DNA from: Sporosarcina aquimarina
GTDB lineage: Bacteria > Bacillota > Bacilli > Bacillales_A > Planococcaceae
Assembly: GCF_023715615.1 (NCBI RefSeq)
Contig: NZ_JAMBOM010000001.1
Location: 1,240,001-1,304,000, forward strand
Length of the DNA stretch: 64,000 nucleotides
Direction: 5' to 3'
A program made the position numbers and the translations under genes. How positions within the stretch are numbered: the stretch's first letter is position 1; the number at the start of each line of letters is the position of its first letter. The notes beneath the pieces were generated by a model. The model searched no databases, had not been told where the DNA came from, and saw nothing but the letters and a program-made list of their open reading frames with translations. Below are positions 26,718-38,611 of this stretch, one piece after another.

Positions 26718-27629
26718 ATGGAAACACTTTCAGAACTTGTACAACAAGCAGCTGCATTATCGGACAGACCATGCACCGCTGTTGCTTGTGCAGCAGATGC
26801 GGATGTATTGGAATCAGTTGAACTAGCAGTTACGAGAGGTCTAGCGACTTTCAAACTCTATGACGATAAAAAACAATTACAAGAAACCATTCAATCCAAG
26901 TATCCTCAGCTCGCTAATCATCCTGATATCGAACTGATATATAGTGAAGGAATGCAGCATTCAGCTCAATTAGCAGTCGATGCGGTATCTACAGGGAAAG
27001 CCCAAGTGCTGATGAAGGGGAATCTTCCTACTGCGGCATTGATGAAGGTTGCCTTACGAAAAGAAGCGGGCTTACGAACCGGGAATGTGCTTTCTCACGT
27101 AGCTGCATTTGAAATCCCAGGCTTCAACAAGCTATACTTCGTAACGGATTCAGCGATGAGTATCCTACCAGAACTTCAGGTGAAAGCACAAATTATTCAA
27201 AATGCGGTAACTGTGGCTAGAGCATGTGGTATCGATGTTCCAGTTGTAGTGCCACTTGCTGCGGTAGAATCTGTAAACCCGGCGATGCAAGCAACGTTGG
27301 ACGCAGCTTCCTTGACGATGATGAATCAGCGAGGACAGTTGAAAAATTGTATTGTTGAAGGACCTATGGCATTGGATAACGCAATTTCACCAGAAGCCGC
27401 TCAACATAAAGGGCTCTCTGGTCCTGCGGCAGGGAAGGCTGATATTTTAGTTGCACCCAACTTGGAAGCTGGTAACATTCTCTACAAATCGTTAACCTAC
27501 TTTGCTCGTGCGAAAGTAGGCGGAATCATCCAAGGAGCTTCCGCGCCAATCGTTGTCACGTCACGTGCGGACAATGCCGAAACGAAACTTCATTCACTAG
27601 CACTTGCATTACTAGTAAGTAAAAACTGA
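26718..27629 (+). CDS. ptb: Phosphate butyryltransferase
   Basis: 303 residues, PTA/PTB family. Swaps CoA for phosphate on butyryl- and branched acyl-CoA, feeding Buk. Motifs: VLMKGNLPTAALMKVALRKE, VTDSAMSILPEL and LVAPNLEAGNILYKSLTYFA. Starts only 18 bases after bkdR, with GTGAGGTGACGGG, leaving no room for a separate promoter. Confidence 0.93.
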   Translation: METLSELVQQAAALSDRPCTAVACAADADVLESVELAVTRGLATFKLYDDKKQLQETIQSKYPQLANHPDIELIYSEGMQHSAQLAVDAVSTGKAQVLMKGNLPTAALMKVALRKEAGLRTGNVLSHVAAFEIPGFNKLYFVTDSAMSILPELQVKAQIIQNAVTVARACGIDVPVVVPLAAVESVNPAMQATLDAASLTMMNQRGQLKNCIVEGPMALDNAISPEAAQHKGLSGPAAGKADILVAPNLEAGNILYKSLTYFARAKVGGIIQGASAPIVVTSRADNAETKLHSLALALLVSKN

Positions 27630-27652
27630 TTGAATAATTGGAGGAATTACAA

Positions 27653-28750
27653 ATGGAAATTATCAAATACATGGAAACTTACGACTATGAGCAATTGGTG
27701 ATCTGCCAAGACAAAACAACTGGCCTAAAAGCATTCATCGCAATTCACGATACAACACTGGGACCTGCACTTGGTGGAACTCGCATGTGGACATACAACA
27801 GTGAGGAAGAAGCAATTGAAGACGCTCTTCGCCTTGCACGTGGAATGACGTATAAAAACGCAGCTGCTGGCCTAAACCTCGGTGGCGGTAAAGCAGTTAT
27901 TATGGGGAACCCTAAAACAGACAAAAACGATGAATTGTTCCGTGCGTTCGGACGCTTCATCGAAGGCTTAAACGGTCGGTACATTACAGCTGAAGATGTA
28001 GGTACTACTGAAGCGGATATGGATCTTATCCACCTCGAGACAGATTACGTAACTGGTGTTTCTGCAGAATTCGGTTCTTCAGGTAACCCATCACCTGTAA
28101 CAGCACTTGGTGTCTATGTAGGAATGAAGGCAGCAGCTAAAGAAGCATTTGGAGATGATTCACTTAAAGGCAAGACAATCGCAGTACAAGGTGTTGGAAA
28201 CGTTGCCTACACAATGTGTGAGTACCTTCATGAAGAAGGCGCAAAACTGATTGTTACTGATATTAATGAAGAAGCGGTGCAACGTGCAGTAGACAATTTC
28301 GGCGCAACTGCAGTGGGCATTAACGAAATTTATGGAGTAGATGCAGACATCTTCTCACCATGTGCACTTGGAGCTGTCATTAATGATGATACAATTCCAC
28401 AATTAAAGGCAAAAGTCATAGCGGGATCTGCAAACAACCAATTGAAGAACCCAGAACACGGCGACAAAATCCACGAAATGGGACTTGTGTACGCACCAGA
28501 CTACGTCATCAACTCAGGTGGAGTTATTAACGTAGCAGACGAATTGGATGGATATAACCGTGAACGTGCGTTGAAAAAAGTCAACACAATCTACGATACG
28601 ATTGAAAAGATCTTTGCTATTTCTAAGCGTGACAACATTCCTTCATACGTTGCAGCAGACCGTTTGGCTGAAGAGCGTATTGAGCGTGTTGCAAAAGCAC
28701 GTAACTCATTTCTACAAAAAGAAAAAAGCGTACTCTCAAATCGTCGATAA
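27653..28750 (+). CDS. bcd: Leucine (branched-chain amino acid) dehydrogenase
   Basis: 365 residues, as B. subtilis Bcd (364). NAD-dependent oxidative deamination of Leu, Ile and Val to the 2-oxo acids. [10 protein letters not shown] and the catalytic lysines in [20 protein letters not shown] are intact, as is the NAD fold [18 protein letters not shown] 27653 follows GGAGG at 27640-27645. Its products feed the BKD complex encoded next. Confidence 0.95.
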   Translation: MEIIKYMETYDYEQLVICQDKTTGLKAFIAIHDTTLGPALGGTRMWTYNSEEEAIEDALRLARGMTYKNAAAGLNLGGGKAVIMGNPKTDKNDELFRAFGRFIEGLNGRYITAEDVGTTEADMDLIHLETDYVTGVSAEFGSSGNPSPVTALGVYVGMKAAAKEAFGDDSLKGKTIAVQGVGNVAYTMCEYLHEEGAKLIVTDINEEAVQRAVDNFGATAVGINEIYGVDADIFSPCALGAVINDDTIPQLKAKVIAGSANNQLKNPEHGDKIHEMGLVYAPDYVINSGGVINVADELDGYNRERALKKVNTIYDTIEKIFAISKRDNIPSYVAADRLAEERIERVAKARNSFLQKEKSVLSNRR

Positions 28751-28788
28751 GCAACTTTTGAGCTGTGCTGTGAAAGGAGAGGATACTT

Positions 28789-29919
28789 GTGCACCTTGCA
28801 GTTGAAAGAATTTTGACGATCAACCCTGGCTCTACCTCTACAAAAATTGGCGTGTTTGATAATGATCGGCTCGTCATGGAAGAGACACTGCGTCATTCCA
28901 CTGAACAACTTGCCCAGTTTGCTTCTATCACCGCTCAGTACGAATTTCGTAAGTCGATGATTGTAGATGAGCTTCAACAACATGAAATTGAACTATCCTC
29001 TTTATCTGCAGTGTGTGGACGCGGTGGCTTACTGCGTCCGATTGCTGGAGGTACGTATACAGTGAACGAATCGATGCTTGAAGATCTGCGAGAAGGATAT
29101 TCTGGTCAGCATGCATCCAACTTGGGGGGAATCCTTGCAAATGAGATTGCAACGGAGTGTAAGATTCCTGCCTATATTGTTGATCCAGTTGTAGTGGATG
29201 AACTACAGCCCATCGCAAGAGTTTCTGGATTTAAGTTACTGGAACGACACTCGATTTTCCATGCGTTAAACCAAAAAGCGGTAGCTCGAAGATATGCTCT
29301 GCATACTGGTAAAAAATACGAGGATCTTAGACTCATCGTAACGCATATGGGAGGCGGGATTACAGTTGGTGCCCATCGTCATGGAGAAGTCATCGACGTA
29401 AATAATGGACTCCACGGCGACGGTCCCTTTAGTCCCGAACGTGCAGGTACAGTTCCTGCTGGAGATTTAGTAGATATCTGCTTTTCTGGAAAGTACTATC
29501 GTCAGGAAATAATGGAAATGCTCGTCGGTAAAGGTGGTCTCACAGGTTACCTTGGTACGAATAACGCAGTTGAAGTGGAAAAAAGAATCGCTGCTGGGGA
29601 TGGACATGCAAAAGAAGTTTACAGTGCAATGGCTTACCAAGTCGCTAAAGAAATCGGTAGCGCAGCGGCTGTACTCCAAGGTAAAGTGGATGCAATTATT
29701 TTGACTGGCGGACTCGCATACGGCAAAGACTTTACAGCTGAGATACAAGGATATGTTGACTGGATAGCAGATGTCGTTGTCTACCCGGGGGAAGACGAAT
29801 TGCAAGCCCTTGCGGAAGGGGCAATCCGTGTTCTTACCGGTGAAGAGGAAGCAAAAGTGTATCCATCAAGACAGACAAACATAGAAATGGAGGCTGAACA
29901 CATTGGCTCAAGAGTATGA
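28789..29919 (+). CDS. buk: Butyrate kinase
   Basis: 376 residues, acetokinase family. [17 protein letters not shown] (8-24), [18 protein letters not shown] and [16 protein letters not shown] are diagnostic. It makes ATP from the acyl phosphate produced by Ptb. GTG 28789 follows GAAAGGAGAGG. Overlaps lpdV by 17 bases. Confidence 0.94.
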   Translation: MHLAVERILTINPGSTSTKIGVFDNDRLVMEETLRHSTEQLAQFASITAQYEFRKSMIVDELQQHEIELSSLSAVCGRGGLLRPIAGGTYTVNESMLEDLREGYSGQHASNLGGILANEIATECKIPAYIVDPVVVDELQPIARVSGFKLLERHSIFHALNQKAVARRYALHTGKKYEDLRLIVTHMGGGITVGAHRHGEVIDVNNGLHGDGPFSPERAGTVPAGDLVDICFSGKYYRQEIMEMLVGKGGLTGYLGTNNAVEVEKRIAAGDGHAKEVYSAMAYQVAKEIGSAAAVLQGKVDAIILTGGLAYGKDFTAEIQGYVDWIADVVVYPGEDELQALAEGAIRVLTGEEEAKVYPSRQTNIEMEAEHIGSRV

Positions 29920-31330
29920 TGTAGTAATTCTTGGTGGCGGAACAGGTGGATATGTAGCTGCCATTCGTTCTGCCCAGCTTGGTCTGAAAACAGCGCTCGT
30001 TGAAAAAGGTAAATTAGGTGGCACATGCTTACATAAAGGATGTATTCCTAGTAAAGCGTTATTAAAAAGTGCAGAAGTTTACCAGTTAACAAAAGAAAAA
30101 GCTCAAAGTTTTGGTATTGAAACAGAAGGCGTTACACTTAATTTCTCAGCTGTCCAAGAAAGAAAAAAGTCCATCGTCGACCAACTTTATAAAGGTGTTC
30201 AAGGTCTTATGAAGAAAGGCAAGATCGATGTCTATGAAGGAACAGGCAGAATGCTTGGTCCCTCTATCTTCTCCCCGATGCCTGGAACCATCTCAGTTGA
30301 GATGAATAACGGCGAAGAAAACGAAATGCTCATCTTGAAGAATCTTGTGCTTGCAACCGGCTCACGTCCTAGAACATTACCCGGACTAGAGTTAGATGAA
30401 CAGCAAATCCTTTCTTCAGATGGCGCACTTGCTCTTGAATCATTGCCATCTTCTATGCTAATCATTGGTGGCGGTGTTATTGGAATCGAGTGGGCTTCTA
30501 TGCTCAACGATTTCGGCGTTAACATTACTGTCATTGAATACGCAGACCGAATTATTCCAACTGAAGACGAAGACATTTCAAAAGAAATGAAAAAAATTCT
30601 TGAGAAAAAAGGCATCAAATTCGTCACAGGTGCAAAAGTGCTTCCTGAAACAGTTGAAAAGACAGCTGAAAATGTAACCATTTCAGCGGAAATTGGTGAT
30701 TCTACTCAAAGCTTCACTGCAGAAAAAGTTCTAGTCTCAGTTGGCCGACAAGCCAATACTGAAGGAATCGGAATTGAAAATACAGATATTGAAGTTGAAA
30801 AAGGATACATTAAAACAAAGCCAACGTTCCAAACAAAAGAAAGTCATATCTATGCGATTGGAGATTGTATTGGTGGACTACAACTTGCACACGTTGCCTC
30901 TCACGAAGGAATTGCAGCGATAGAACATATCGCAAATCAAACTCCAGAGCCTATGGATTATGAGAAAATTTCACGTTGTATCTATTCGAGCCCTGAAGCA
31001 GCAAGCGTAGGCATCACCGAAAAACAGGCGAAAGATCGCGGATTCACTGTGAAAATTGGTAAATTCCCATTCCAAGCCGTTGGTAAAGCGCTGGTGAATG
31101 GTAAAGCAGACGGCTTTGTAAAAATTGTTGCGGATGAAAAAACGGATGATATTCTCGGTGTACACATGATTGGTGCCGGTGTTACAGACATGATTTCTGA
31201 AGCAGGCTTAGCTATGGTATTAGACGCAACACCTTGGGAAGTTGCAGAAACGATTCATCCTCATCCATCACTCTCAGAAGTGATTGGGGAAGCCGCATTA
31301 GCTGTAGATGGTAAAGCAATCCACATGTAA
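29903..31330 (+). CDS. lpdV: Dihydrolipoyl dehydrogenase of BKD complex
   Basis: 475 residues. FAD/NAD oxidoreductase re-oxidising lipoamide on Bkd[21 protein letters not shown], redox pair [19 protein letters not shown] loop [15 protein letters not shown] and active His-Glu in the C-terminal HPHPSLSE are visible. TTG start inside the end of buk with GGAGGCTG upstream. Confidence 0.95.
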   Translation: MAQEYDVVILGGGTGGYVAAIRSAQLGLKTALVEKGKLGGTCLHKGCIPSKALLKSAEVYQLTKEKAQSFGIETEGVTLNFSAVQERKKSIVDQLYKGVQGLMKKGKIDVYEGTGRMLGPSIFSPMPGTISVEMNNGEENEMLILKNLVLATGSRPRTLPGLELDEQQILSSDGALALESLPSSMLIIGGGVIGIEWASMLNDFGVNITVIEYADRIIPTEDEDISKEMKKILEKKGIKFVTGAKVLPETVEKTAENVTISAEIGDSTQSFTAEKVLVSVGRQANTEGIGIENTDIEVEKGYIKTKPTFQTKESHIYAIGDCIGGLQLAHVASHEGIAAIEHIANQTPEPMDYEKISRCIYSSPEAASVGITEKQAKDRGFTVKIGKFPFQAVGKALVNGKADGFVKIVADEKTDDILGVHMIGAGVTDMISEAGLAMVLDATPWEVAETIHPHPSLSEVIGEAALAVDGKAIHM

Positions 31331-31346
31331 AAAGGGGGAAATAATC

Positions 31347-32354
31347 ATGGCAACAAACCGCCACGAAGAGCTTGGGCTCACAAATGATGATGTATTACAA
31401 ATCTATGAAACAATGTTAATGGCTCGAAAAATAGATGAGCGCATGTGGCTTCTGAACCGTGCAGGTAAAGTTCCATTTGTTATTTCTTGTCAGGGACAAG
31501 AAGCTGCACAAGTAGGAGCTGCATATGCACTCGATAAAGAAAAAGACTGGACTGCCCCTTACTATCGAGACATGGGAGTCGTCTTACATTTTGGCATGAC
31601 ACCAAAGGATTTGATGCTTTCAGCATTTGCGAAAGCAGAGGACCCGAACTCAGGTGGACGACAGATGCCAGGTCACTTTGGACAACGCAAGAATCGTATT
31701 TTGACAGGCTCTTCACCTGTTACAACACAACTTCCACACGCAGTGGGGGTTGCACTTGCAGCGAAGATTAAAGGCGAAGACTTCATTACATTCACAACGC
31801 TCGGTGAAGGGTCTTCTAACCAAGGTGATTTCCATGAAGGCATGAACTTTGCAGGTGTACACAAATTGCCTACTGTTGTCATGGTAGAGAACAATAAATA
31901 CGCAATTTCAGTTCCAGTTGAAAAACAACTTGCCTGCGAGCATGTTGCTGACCGTGCAGCTGGTTATGGAATGCCGGGTACAACAGTCGATGGAACAGAT
32001 CCACTTGAAGTTTATAAAGTCGTGAAAGAAGCGGCAGACAGAGCTCGTCGTGGAGATGGACCAAGCCTCGTTGAAGCAGTTTGCTATCGCTTGACGGCTC
32101 ACTCATCTGATGATGATCACCGTTTGTATCGTGATGCTGAAGAGTTGGAAACAGAGCGTAAACTCGACCCAATTCCTAAATTTGCTAATTACTTAAAAGA
32201 AGCTGGTGTGCTTACAGATGAATTGAATAGCGAAATTGAAGAACGAATAATGAAGCAAGTGAACGAAGCGACAGATTATGCAGAAGCAGCTCCTTATGCA
32301 GAACCAGAGTATGCACTTCGTCACGTATATGCTGAACAAGGAGGGAAAAACTGA
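31347..32354 (+). CDS. bkdAA: 2-oxoisovalerate dehydrogenase E1 alpha subunit
   Basis: 335 residues. With BkdAB forms the thiamine-diphosphate E1 that decarboxylates branched 2-oxo acids. PYYRDMGVVLHFGMTP, GRQMPGHFG, the ThDP motif around GEGSSNQGDFHEGMNFA to VENNKYAISVP, and the phospho-loop-like TAHSSDDDHRLYR are present. ATG 31347 follows AAAAAGGGGG. The stop shares its last base with the bkdAB start. Confidence 0.95.
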   Translation: MATNRHEELGLTNDDVLQIYETMLMARKIDERMWLLNRAGKVPFVISCQGQEAAQVGAAYALDKEKDWTAPYYRDMGVVLHFGMTPKDLMLSAFAKAEDPNSGGRQMPGHFGQRKNRILTGSSPVTTQLPHAVGVALAAKIKGEDFITFTTLGEGSSNQGDFHEGMNFAGVHKLPTVVMVENNKYAISVPVEKQLACEHVADRAAGYGMPGTTVDGTDPLEVYKVVKEAADRARRGDGPSLVEAVCYRLTAHSSDDDHRLYRDAEELETERKLDPIPKFANYLKEAGVLTDELNSEIEERIMKQVNEATDYAEAAPYAEPEYALRHVYAEQGGKN

Positions 32355-33337
32355 TGGCGGTCATTTCATATATCGATGCAATTACTAGTGCTATGGCAGA
32401 AGAAATGGAACGTGACGAAAACGTTTTTGTAATGGGAGAAGACGTAGGTCGTAAAGGTGGCGTTTTCAAAGCGACAACTGGTTTATACGATCAGTACGGT
32501 GAATACCGGGCACTCGATACGCCTCTTGCTGAATCCGCGATTGCTGGTGTTGCAATCGGTGCAGCTATGTATGGCATGCGCCCAATCGCTGAAATGCAGT
32601 TTGCAGATTTCATTATGCCTGCGGTCAATCAAATCGTTTCGGAAGCGGCAAAAATCCGTTACCGTTCAAATAATGACTGGTCTTGTCCACTCGTTGTCCG
32701 CGCACCATTTGGCGGCGGCGTTCACGGAGCGCTCTATCATTCACAATCGGTAGAATCCATGTTTGCAGGAACGCCTGGACTTAAAGTTGTTATTCCATCG
32801 ACTCCTTACGATGCAAAAGGTTTGTTGAAGGCAGCTATTCGTGACGATGATCCAGTGCTGTTCTTTGAACATAAGCGTGCGTATCGACTTATCAAAGGCG
32901 AAGTACCTGAAGAAGAATATACAATAGAAATCGGAAAAGCAGATGTGAAGCGTGAAGGGGAAGACATTACGATCATCACATATGGTCTATGTGTCCACTT
33001 TGCGTTACAAGCTGCAGAGCGTCTTGCTGAAGATGGGATTTCAACACACATTCTCGATCTGAGAACAATTTATCCTCTGGATAAAGAAGCGATCATTGAA
33101 GCAGCTAAAAAGACAGGGAAGGTTCTTCTTGTTACAGAAGATAACAAAGAAGGCAGCATCATGAGCGAAGTTGCAGCGATTATTTCAGAAAACTGTTTAT
33201 TCGACTTAGACGCTCCGATTCAACGTCTCGCTGGACCGGATATACCTGCAATGCCGTATGCACCAACAATGGAGAAGTTCTTTATGGTGAACCCAGATAA
33301 AGTAGAAAAAGCAGCACGAGAGTTAGCTGAATTTTAA
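32354..33337 (+). CDS. bkdAB: 2-oxoisovalerate dehydrogenase E1 beta subunit
   Basis: 327 residues. Transketolase-like beta chain: VFVMGEDVGRKGGVFKATTG, DTPLAESAIAGVAIGAAMYG, RAPFGGGVHGALYHSQSVES. Reads directly on from bkdAA (TGATGG), with ribosome site AAGGAGGG inside it. Confidence 0.95.
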   Translation: MAVISYIDAITSAMAEEMERDENVFVMGEDVGRKGGVFKATTGLYDQYGEYRALDTPLAESAIAGVAIGAAMYGMRPIAEMQFADFIMPAVNQIVSEAAKIRYRSNNDWSCPLVVRAPFGGGVHGALYHSQSVESMFAGTPGLKVVIPSTPYDAKGLLKAAIRDDDPVLFFEHKRAYRLIKGEVPEEEYTIEIGKADVKREGEDITIITYGLCVHFALQAAERLAEDGISTHILDLRTIYPLDKEAIIEAAKKTGKVLLVTEDNKEGSIMSEVAAIISENCLFDLDAPIQRLAGPDIPAMPYAPTMEKFFMVNPDKVEKAARELAEF

Positions 33338-33358
33338 TAAGGAACGGAGGGAAATACA

Positions 33359-34669
33359 GTGGCAATTGAATCCATTAAAATGCCTCAACTCGGTGAGAGT
33401 GTAACTGAAGGTACGATTGAAAAATGGCTCGTAAAGCCAGGTGATCACGTAGAAAAGTATGACTCACTTGCGGAAGTGAATACAGATAAAGTAACAGCTG
33501 AAGTACCTTCATCATTCACAGGGACGATTAAAGAAATCCTTGTTCAAGAAGGCCAAACAGTTGCTGTAGGTGAAATCGTTTGTACGGTCGAAACTGAAGG
33601 CGGAGGCAGTGAATCTGCGCAGCCGGAAGCAGCACCAGCTCAAAAAGAGCCAGCGAACGAAATGCCGGCAGAAGGTTCACAAAAACCAAAGAGTCCTGTG
33701 AAAAAAGAGAAGGGCGCTGCTGCGGGTCGTTACTCACCAGCTGTTCTTCGTCTTTCACAAGATCATGATATCAATCTAGCGGATGTCGATGGTTCCGGCC
33801 GCGATGGACGGATTACACGTAAAGACATTCAAGCAATCATTGATAGTGGTGAAAAGCCACAACCTAGATCAGCTGTTGAGGCACCAGCTTCAGCTAAGCA
33901 ATCCGCACCAGCAGCACCGGCTTCAAGTGCACCTGCACAAAGCGTACCAAATGTACCTGTTGCAGCAGGTGATATTGAAATTCCAGTCACTGGGGTTCGA
34001 CGTGCAATCGCTAACAACATGTTGAAGTCTAAACACGAAGCACCGCATGCGTGGACAATGATTGAGGTTGACGTAACTGAAATGGTGAAATACCGCGATT
34101 CATTGAAAGCTGAATTCAAGCAAAAAGAAGGCTTCAACTTAACGTACTTCGCATTTTTCGTCAAAGCAGTTTCTCAAGCATTAAAAGAATTCCCGATGAT
34201 GAATTCAATGTGGGCTGGCGACAAAATTGTGCAGAAAAAAGACATTAATATTTCGATTGCTGTAGCAACTGAAGAGGCATTGTATGTCCCAGTAATCAAG
34301 CAAGCGGATGAGAAAACAATTAAAGGCATTGGCCGTGAGATTACAGAGCTTGCTGGAAAAGTACGTTCCGGTAAACTGAAATCTTCTGAAATGCAAGGCG
34401 GTACGTTTACTGTCAACAACACAGGATCATTCGGTTCTGTTCAGTCAATGGGGATCATTAATCACCCACAAGCAGCAATTTTGCAAGTGGAATCGATTGT
34501 CAAACGTCCAGTTGTTATGGACAATGGCATGATCGGTGTTCGGGATATGGTTAACCTTTGTCTGTCATTAGATCACCGTGTATTAGACGGACTCGTAGCA
34601 GGTCATTTCCTAGCACGTGTTAAGGAAATACTAGAAAACGTATCACCAGAAACAACATCTGTCTACTAA
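33359..34669 (+). CDS. bkdB: Dihydrolipoyl acyltransferase E2 of BKD complex
   Basis: 436 residues. N-terminal lipoyl domain with the lipoyl lysine in EVNTDKVTAEVPSSF (about 38-52), Ala/Pro linkers, a peripheral-subunit binding domain (RYSPAVLRLSQDHDINLADV, about 124-143) and a catalytic domain ending in the active motif LSLDHRVLDGLVAG. GTG start at 33359, ribosome site AACGGAGGG. The lipoyl group depends on LipM upstream in this window. Terminator follows. Confidence 0.95.
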   Translation: MAIESIKMPQLGESVTEGTIEKWLVKPGDHVEKYDSLAEVNTDKVTAEVPSSFTGTIKEILVQEGQTVAVGEIVCTVETEGGGSESAQPEAAPAQKEPANEMPAEGSQKPKSPVKKEKGAAAGRYSPAVLRLSQDHDINLADVDGSGRDGRITRKDIQAIIDSGEKPQPRSAVEAPASAKQSAPAAPASSAPAQSVPNVPVAAGDIEIPVTGVRRAIANNMLKSKHEAPHAWTMIEVDVTEMVKYRDSLKAEFKQKEGFNLTYFAFFVKAVSQALKEFPMMNSMWAGDKIVQKKDINISIAVATEEALYVPVIKQADEKTIKGIGREITELAGKVRSGKLKSSEMQGGTFTVNNTGSFGSVQSMGIINHPQAAILQVESIVKRPVVMDNGMIGVRDMVNLCLSLDHRVLDGLVAGHFLARVKEILENVSPETTSVY

Positions 34670-34680
34670 GTTAGACACAC

Positions 34681-34725
34681 CAACCCCCTCGGCCATATAT
34701 AGAATGGACGTGGGGGTTGTCTTTT
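34681..34725 (+). terminator. Terminator of the bkd operon
   Basis: CAACCCCC at 34681-34688 pairs with GGGGGTTG at 34712-34719, then TCTTTTC. Confidence 0.8.
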
Positions 34726-34784
34726 CAAGAAGGATCCATTTCAGGTACACTATGAGGTAACAGTTATACAGGGAGGGATTTTAA

Positions 34785-36455
34785 ATGAGCAACTCTGACA
34801 TACATAACATGATGCAACAACGCTTCGAACTTCCGGATTGGAACGAATGGAAAGAAGTAGCGGAGCGGTCATTGAAAGGGAAGACAATAGACTCCCTTAA
34901 AACAACGACAGCAGAAGGTATCACACTTAATCCGCTGTACACAGCACCCGTCGAACCAAACAAAAATATACGTCCTAGTCAAAGGAAATGGATTAGTGCG
35001 CAACCGACTGCGGGAAGTGCAGGCTCTGAGTGGATTACTTCTATGTCTGAAAGTCTCGAAAAGGGAAACGAAGCGATCTATATTGATGGAAGAATATCGA
35101 TTGAATGGAACGATGCTTCTTTACATGCACTTGCCTCATTAATGAAAAACCATCCAATTGCCTTCATGCACATAGAATCTCAAGATCGTTTGCTTGAAGT
35201 ATTTGAGATGATTTCGTCTGAAGAACGCGAAAAAGTGACAGGTCTTTTGCTAACTGCAGAATTTGACTTGCCTTCAGGATATGAAAATATTAGGTCACTA
35301 GGTATTGATTTGGAACCGATTCATATGAATGGGGCAGATAGTGTCACTGAGCTTGCAATCGCATTATCAGAAGCAACGAATCTCGCAACCAAAGCAGCTC
35401 CGTTTGATCACTTTAAGAAAAATGTCTTTTTTAGATTTCCAGCAGACACTCATTTCTTTATGGAAATCGCAAAATTTAGAGCGTTCCGTACTTTATGGCA
35501 ATTGTTTTGCAGTGCATACGATGAAAACGAGTCAAGTCCTGTTCCTTTAATTGGAGTAACTTCGCTGAGATCGTTCTCAAAAATAGATCCTTATGTGAAC
35601 TTGCTGAGAGCGGGAAATAGCGCGTTTTCAGCAGTTTTAGGCGGAGCTGACTGGCTAACGGTTTACCCTTATAACGAGTTGACGGGAAGTACGGTGCAGT
35701 CGCTTAGATATGCTCGAAATGTACAACTCATTATCCGAGAAGAAACACATGCTGACAAAGTCATCGATCCTGGTGGCGGCTCGTACTTCATTGAACAACT
35801 AACAAAAGAATTAGTTCATAACGCTTGGGAACTGTTCCTAGAGATTGAGGAAAGCGGCGGCAAAGATGTCTATCTGCAATCCGGAAAGCTACAACAGCTT
35901 GCATATGAACGAAAAGCTAATGCTGCAACTGGAGTTACTTCTTTGATAGGAACAAGTGTTTATGCAGATCCTGAGAATCATAATTTAGCTGAAAACGCTT
36001 TTAGAAACGAGACATCTCGTCCGGCATATCCATTTGAGGAGCTACGTAAAAAGGCAGCTGAACAGCTGATTGACATTCGCCTTCTCGTATTTGGTAGCTT
36101 AAAATCCTACAAACCGCGCGCAGATTTTGCGACAGGTTTTCTGGCAACCGCTGGGTTAACTGCTCAACATAGCCCAGCATTTCCTGATGCTGCATCTGCT
36201 ATTGAATGGCTAAGAAGTGAGAAACCAGACTATGCAATCGTGTGTGCGACTCCAGATATGACGGAACAGGTTACTGCAGAACTAATTGCAAATAAGCCTC
36301 AAAGTCTTCTATTGGATGTTGCAGGCCGTGTGAGTGAAGAGCTAACGAGCGAATGGCTAGCAAGCGGACTAGATGGATTTGTATACAGCGGACAAGATCG
36401 TATTGGGAAGCTTAGTCAAATCCTCAATCGTTGCAAGGGAGGCGCAGAAGCATGA
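34785..36455 (+). CDS. mutA: Methylmalonyl-CoA mutase small subunit
   Basis: 556 residues. TIM-barrel region with [20 protein letters not shown] and [17 protein letters not shown], and a degenerate cobalamin-like C-terminal domain (about 430-555) that lacks the DxHxxG lysine/histidine signature, as expected for the non-catalytic MutA chain. It pairs with MutB. Not present at this place in B. subtilis; its position right after the bkd operon links Ile/Val breakdown with propionyl-CoA use. Overlaps mutB by 4 bases. Confidence 0.92.
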   Translation: MSNSDIHNMMQQRFELPDWNEWKEVAERSLKGKTIDSLKTTTAEGITLNPLYTAPVEPNKNIRPSQRKWISAQPTAGSAGSEWITSMSESLEKGNEAIYIDGRISIEWNDASLHALASLMKNHPIAFMHIESQDRLLEVFEMISSEEREKVTGLLLTAEFDLPSGYENIRSLGIDLEPIHMNGADSVTELAIALSEATNLATKAAPFDHFKKNVFFRFPADTHFFMEIAKFRAFRTLWQLFCSAYDENESSPVPLIGVTSLRSFSKIDPYVNLLRAGNSAFSAVLGGADWLTVYPYNELTGSTVQSLRYARNVQLIIREETHADKVIDPGGGSYFIEQLTKELVHNAWELFLEIEESGGKDVYLQSGKLQQLAYERKANAATGVTSLIGTSVYADPENHNLAENAFRNETSRPAYPFEELRKKAAEQLIDIRLLVFGSLKSYKPRADFATGFLATAGLTAQHSPAFPDAASAIEWLRSEKPDYAIVCATPDMTEQVTAELIANKPQSLLLDVAGRVSEELTSEWLASGLDGFVYSGQDRIGKLSQILNRCKGGAEA

Positions 36456-38611
36456 AAAAGCCTGATTTTAGCAAAGTAGATATTAACCAAGTGACTCAGA
36501 AATCGACATCTGGTCAGAAACAAGCGACGGAATCATTTCTAACAAATGAAGGAATTCAAGTAAAGCCTTTCTATACTCCCGAGGATAGTAAAGGACTCGA
36601 TCACTTAGGGGACTTTCCTGGAATAGCACCAAATACAAGAGGTCCATATCCGACTATGTATGTCGCTCGTCCGTGGACCGTACGTCAATATGCAGGCTTT
36701 TCAACTGCCGAAGAGAGTAATGCATTTTACCGAAGGAATCTCGCGATGGGGCAAAAAGGGTTATCAGTCGCATTTGATTTGGCGACACATCGTGGTTATG
36801 ATTCTGATCATCCGCGTGTAACAGGGGATGTAGGAAAAGCAGGGGTTGCAATCGATTCAGTTGAAGATATGAAAATCTTATTCGACGGAATTCCTCTTGA
36901 TCAGATGTCGGTATCCATGACGATGAACGGTGCCGTATTGCCAATAATGGCATTCTACATTGTCGCAGCGGAAGAACAAGGGGTTTCTCCAGAGCAACTT
37001 GCTGGAACAATTCAAAATGACATTTTAAAAGAATACATGGTGCGGAATACGTATATTTTCCCTCCGGAAATGTCGATGCGAATCATTGCTGATATTTTTG
37101 ACTATACATCAAAGAAAATGCCGAAGTTCAACTCCATTTCAATTTCCGGGTATCACATGCAAGAAGCTGGTGCGACGGCGGATATTGAACTTGCCTATAC
37201 ATTAGCTGATGGTTTGGAATATGTACGAACAGGATTGAAAGCTGGAATAGACATTGACTCATTTGCTCCCAGATTGTCGTTCTTCTGGGCAATCGGCATG
37301 AATTATTTCATGGAAATTGCCAAGATGCGTGCAGCACGTATTATTTGGGCAAAAATGATGAAAACGTTTGAACCAAAGAACTCGAAATCCTTAGCATTAA
37401 GAACCCACTCACAGACATCGGGCTGGAGTTTGACTGAACAAGATCCTTTCAATAACGTAACGCGCACTTTAATAGAGGCCAACGCTGCAGCTATGGGTCA
37501 TACACAATCGTTGCACACAAATGCTCTAGATGAGGCGATTGCACTACCTACTGATTTCTCTGCACGAATTGCGAGGAATACTCAGCTGTTCTTGCAAGAA
37601 GAAACGATGATGACAAAAACAATCGATCCATGGGGTGGCTCTTATTATGTGGAGTCACTTACAAATGAGCTCGTTGAAAAAGCTTGGGAATTAATCGAAG
37701 AAATTGAAGAATTGGGTGGGATGGCGAAAGCGATTGAAACTGGTCTTCCGAAGATGAAAATTGAAGAAGCAGCTGCTAAGCGACAGGCGAAGATCGATTC
37801 AAAAAGTGAAACGATTGTCGGCGTGAACAAATATCGCTTAGATCAGGAAGAACCAATCGATATTTTAGATATCGATAATACGTTAGTACGTCAAAAGCAA
37901 ATTGACCGTATCCATCGCATGAAAGAAGAACGGGACGATATGTTAGTTGCACAAGCCCTTAACGAACTCACTGAGAGTGCCAAAGAAGGATCAGGTAATT
38001 TACTTGCACTCGCTGTGAATGCAGCGAGGGTGCGTGCCACTATAGGGGAGATTTCAGATGCGATTGAAGAGGTTTCGGGTAGACATAAAGCAGTTATCCG
38101 TTCTGTGAGTGGTGTGTACAGTCAAAACTTCTCCAACTCAGAAGAAATCGATGAAGTGAAATCGATGACAGATGAATTTCTTGAAAATGAAGGCCGTCGA
38201 CCAAGGATTCTGGTTGCAAAAATGGGGCAAGATGGACATGACCGCGGTGCAAAAGTGATTGCTTCATCTTTCGCTGACCTTGGTTTCGATGTTGACATCG
38301 GTCCGCTTTTCCAAACGCCTGAAGAAACAGCTTTGCAAGCAGCTGAAAATGATGTTCATGTCATTGGGGTAAGTTCGCTTGCTGCGGGACACAAAACCCT
38401 CGTTCCTGCATTACGGGCAGAATTAGCGAAAATAGGTAGACCAGATATTTTGGTAATTGTCGGTGGGGTCATTCCTGCCCAAGACTATGAATTCCTTCGA
38501 GAGAATGGTGCAGCAGCTATTTTTGGTCCAGGGACCGTCATTCCAGTAGCTGCTCAAAAAGTAATTGAAGAGATCTACCGCCAACTAGGTTACGAGGAAG
38601 TGATGGAGTGA
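36452..38611 (+). CDS. mutB: Methylmalonyl-CoA mutase large (catalytic) subunit
   Basis: 719 residues. Adenosylcobalamin enzyme that rearranges (R)-methylmalonyl-CoA to succinyl-CoA. The substrate barrel is marked by [20 protein letters not shown] and [11 protein letters not shown]; the B12 domain by [20 protein letters not shown] with the cobalt-binding His. ATG 36452 overlaps the mutA stop (ATGA) after AGGGAGGCGC. The frame reads further upstream to 36431 but lacks a ribosome site. Confidence 0.96.
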   Translation: MKKPDFSKVDINQVTQKSTSGQKQATESFLTNEGIQVKPFYTPEDSKGLDHLGDFPGIAPNTRGPYPTMYVARPWTVRQYAGFSTAEESNAFYRRNLAMGQKGLSVAFDLATHRGYDSDHPRVTGDVGKAGVAIDSVEDMKILFDGIPLDQMSVSMTMNGAVLPIMAFYIVAAEEQGVSPEQLAGTIQNDILKEYMVRNTYIFPPEMSMRIIADIFDYTSKKMPKFNSISISGYHMQEAGATADIELAYTLADGLEYVRTGLKAGIDIDSFAPRLSFFWAIGMNYFMEIAKMRAARIIWAKMMKTFEPKNSKSLALRTHSQTSGWSLTEQDPFNNVTRTLIEANAAAMGHTQSLHTNALDEAIALPTDFSARIARNTQLFLQEETMMTKTIDPWGGSYYVESLTNELVEKAWELIEEIEELGGMAKAIETGLPKMKIEEAAAKRQAKIDSKSETIVGVNKYRLDQEEPIDILDIDNTLVRQKQIDRIHRMKEERDDMLVAQALNELTESAKEGSGNLLALAVNAARVRATIGEISDAIEEVSGRHKAVIRSVSGVYSQNFSNSEEIDEVKSMTDEFLENEGRRPRILVAKMGQDGHDRGAKVIASSFADLGFDVDIGPLFQTPEETALQAAENDVHVIGVSSLAAGHKTLVPALRAELAKIGRPDILVIVGGVIPAQDYEFLRENGAAAIFGPGTVIPVAAQKVIEEIYRQLGYEEVME

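Noticed and set aside
26640..26718. Possible -12/-24 sigma-54 promoter before ptb
   Set aside because: TTGGCAT occurs inside the bkdR HTH coding part but no TTGCA-like -12 box follows at the required 10-base GG-GC spacing.
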